Position numbers and translations under genes: made by a program. Below, piece after piece: positions 6,581 to 6,605 of a DNA stretch of 6,605 nt. The stretch is from Phototrophicales bacterium. GTDB taxonomy: Bacteria; Chloroflexota; Anaerolineae; Aggregatilineales; Phototrophicaceae. The stretch spans positions 1 to 6,605 of the forward strand of contig PGTJ01000140.1 in the NCBI GenBank assembly GCA_002794515.1, in the 5' to 3' direction. Numbering within the stretch: position 1 is the stretch's first letter; every line of letters starts with the position of its first letter. The notes beneath the pieces are model-generated. The model worked only from the letters and a program-made list of their open reading frames with translations. It did no database searches and was not told where the DNA came from.

Positions 6581-6589
6581 TAACACATC
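6579..6589. repeat. Direct repeat copy 2 in channel-like gene promoter
   Basis: This is the second exact 11-bp copy of AATAACACATC. It overlaps the upstream edge of the candidate -35 hexamer (6575-6580). With copy 1 it brackets the promoter core, as expected for a repressor or activator that binds tandem half-sites. Confidence 0.6.
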
Positions 6590-6605
6590 TGGGTTTATCT
6601 ATCAA

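Noticed and set aside
6525..6605. Start of the channel-like gene at the in-frame TTG at the window edge (6605)
   Set aside because: The ATG at 6524 has a well-placed AGGAAA. The extra 27 residues are AT-rich and unlike a conserved domain, and the stretch holds promoter-like and repeat sequences. An upstream start cannot be fully excluded because the frame is open.

Overview
The window looks like a stretch of bacterial chromosome, probably from Chloroflexota (Anaerolineae or a relative). This is inferred from three things: the fused serine hydroxymethyltransferase/aminomethyltransferase gene, a filter-less two-helix RCK channel-like protein, and secreted proteins of a style I associate with that phylum. 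The secreted proteins combine a 'QRFERG.MVWR' / 'GFGKVW' module with LysM, or a PDZ-less S1C protease with a Pro/Thr linker. No search was possible, so the assignment is moderate in confidence. I see no mobile element, CRISPR array, tRNA or rRNA.

Layout. (1) Bases 1-2936 (+) hold a very long one-carbon gene, cut by the left edge: a PLP-dependent GlyA domain, a linker of about 165 residues, and a complete GcvT domain. A strong intrinsic terminator follows at 2948-2980. (2) A short AT-rich intergenic region with two imperfect palindromes and a weak promoter leads to a secreted LysM protein (3181-4104, +), which ends at a hairpin terminator (4114-4144). (3) Converging on that terminator from the right is a secreted HtrA-like S1C serine protease (4173-5381, -). 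(4) Upstream of the protease on the same strand, 54 bp away, is a two-transmembrane protein with a cytoplasmic RCK/TrkA-N + TrkA-C module (5436-6524, -). Its promoter region carries an exact 11-bp direct repeat.

How the genes work together. The fused enzyme joins the step that makes 5,10-methylene-tetrahydrofolate from glycine (GcvT, with GcvH and GcvP encoded elsewhere) to the step that uses it to make serine from a second glycine (GlyA), or the reverse. The other three genes belong to the cell envelope (wall-binding protein, exported protease, membrane channel-like protein) and have no evident metabolic link to the first.

The most interesting observations are these. The linker inside the fusion reads as a degenerate second copy of the GcvT folate-binding subdomain with its Asp-Asp pair lost. 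The channel-like protein has no K+ selectivity filter. The channel gene's promoter overlaps a 23-bp-spaced direct repeat that looks like a regulator site.
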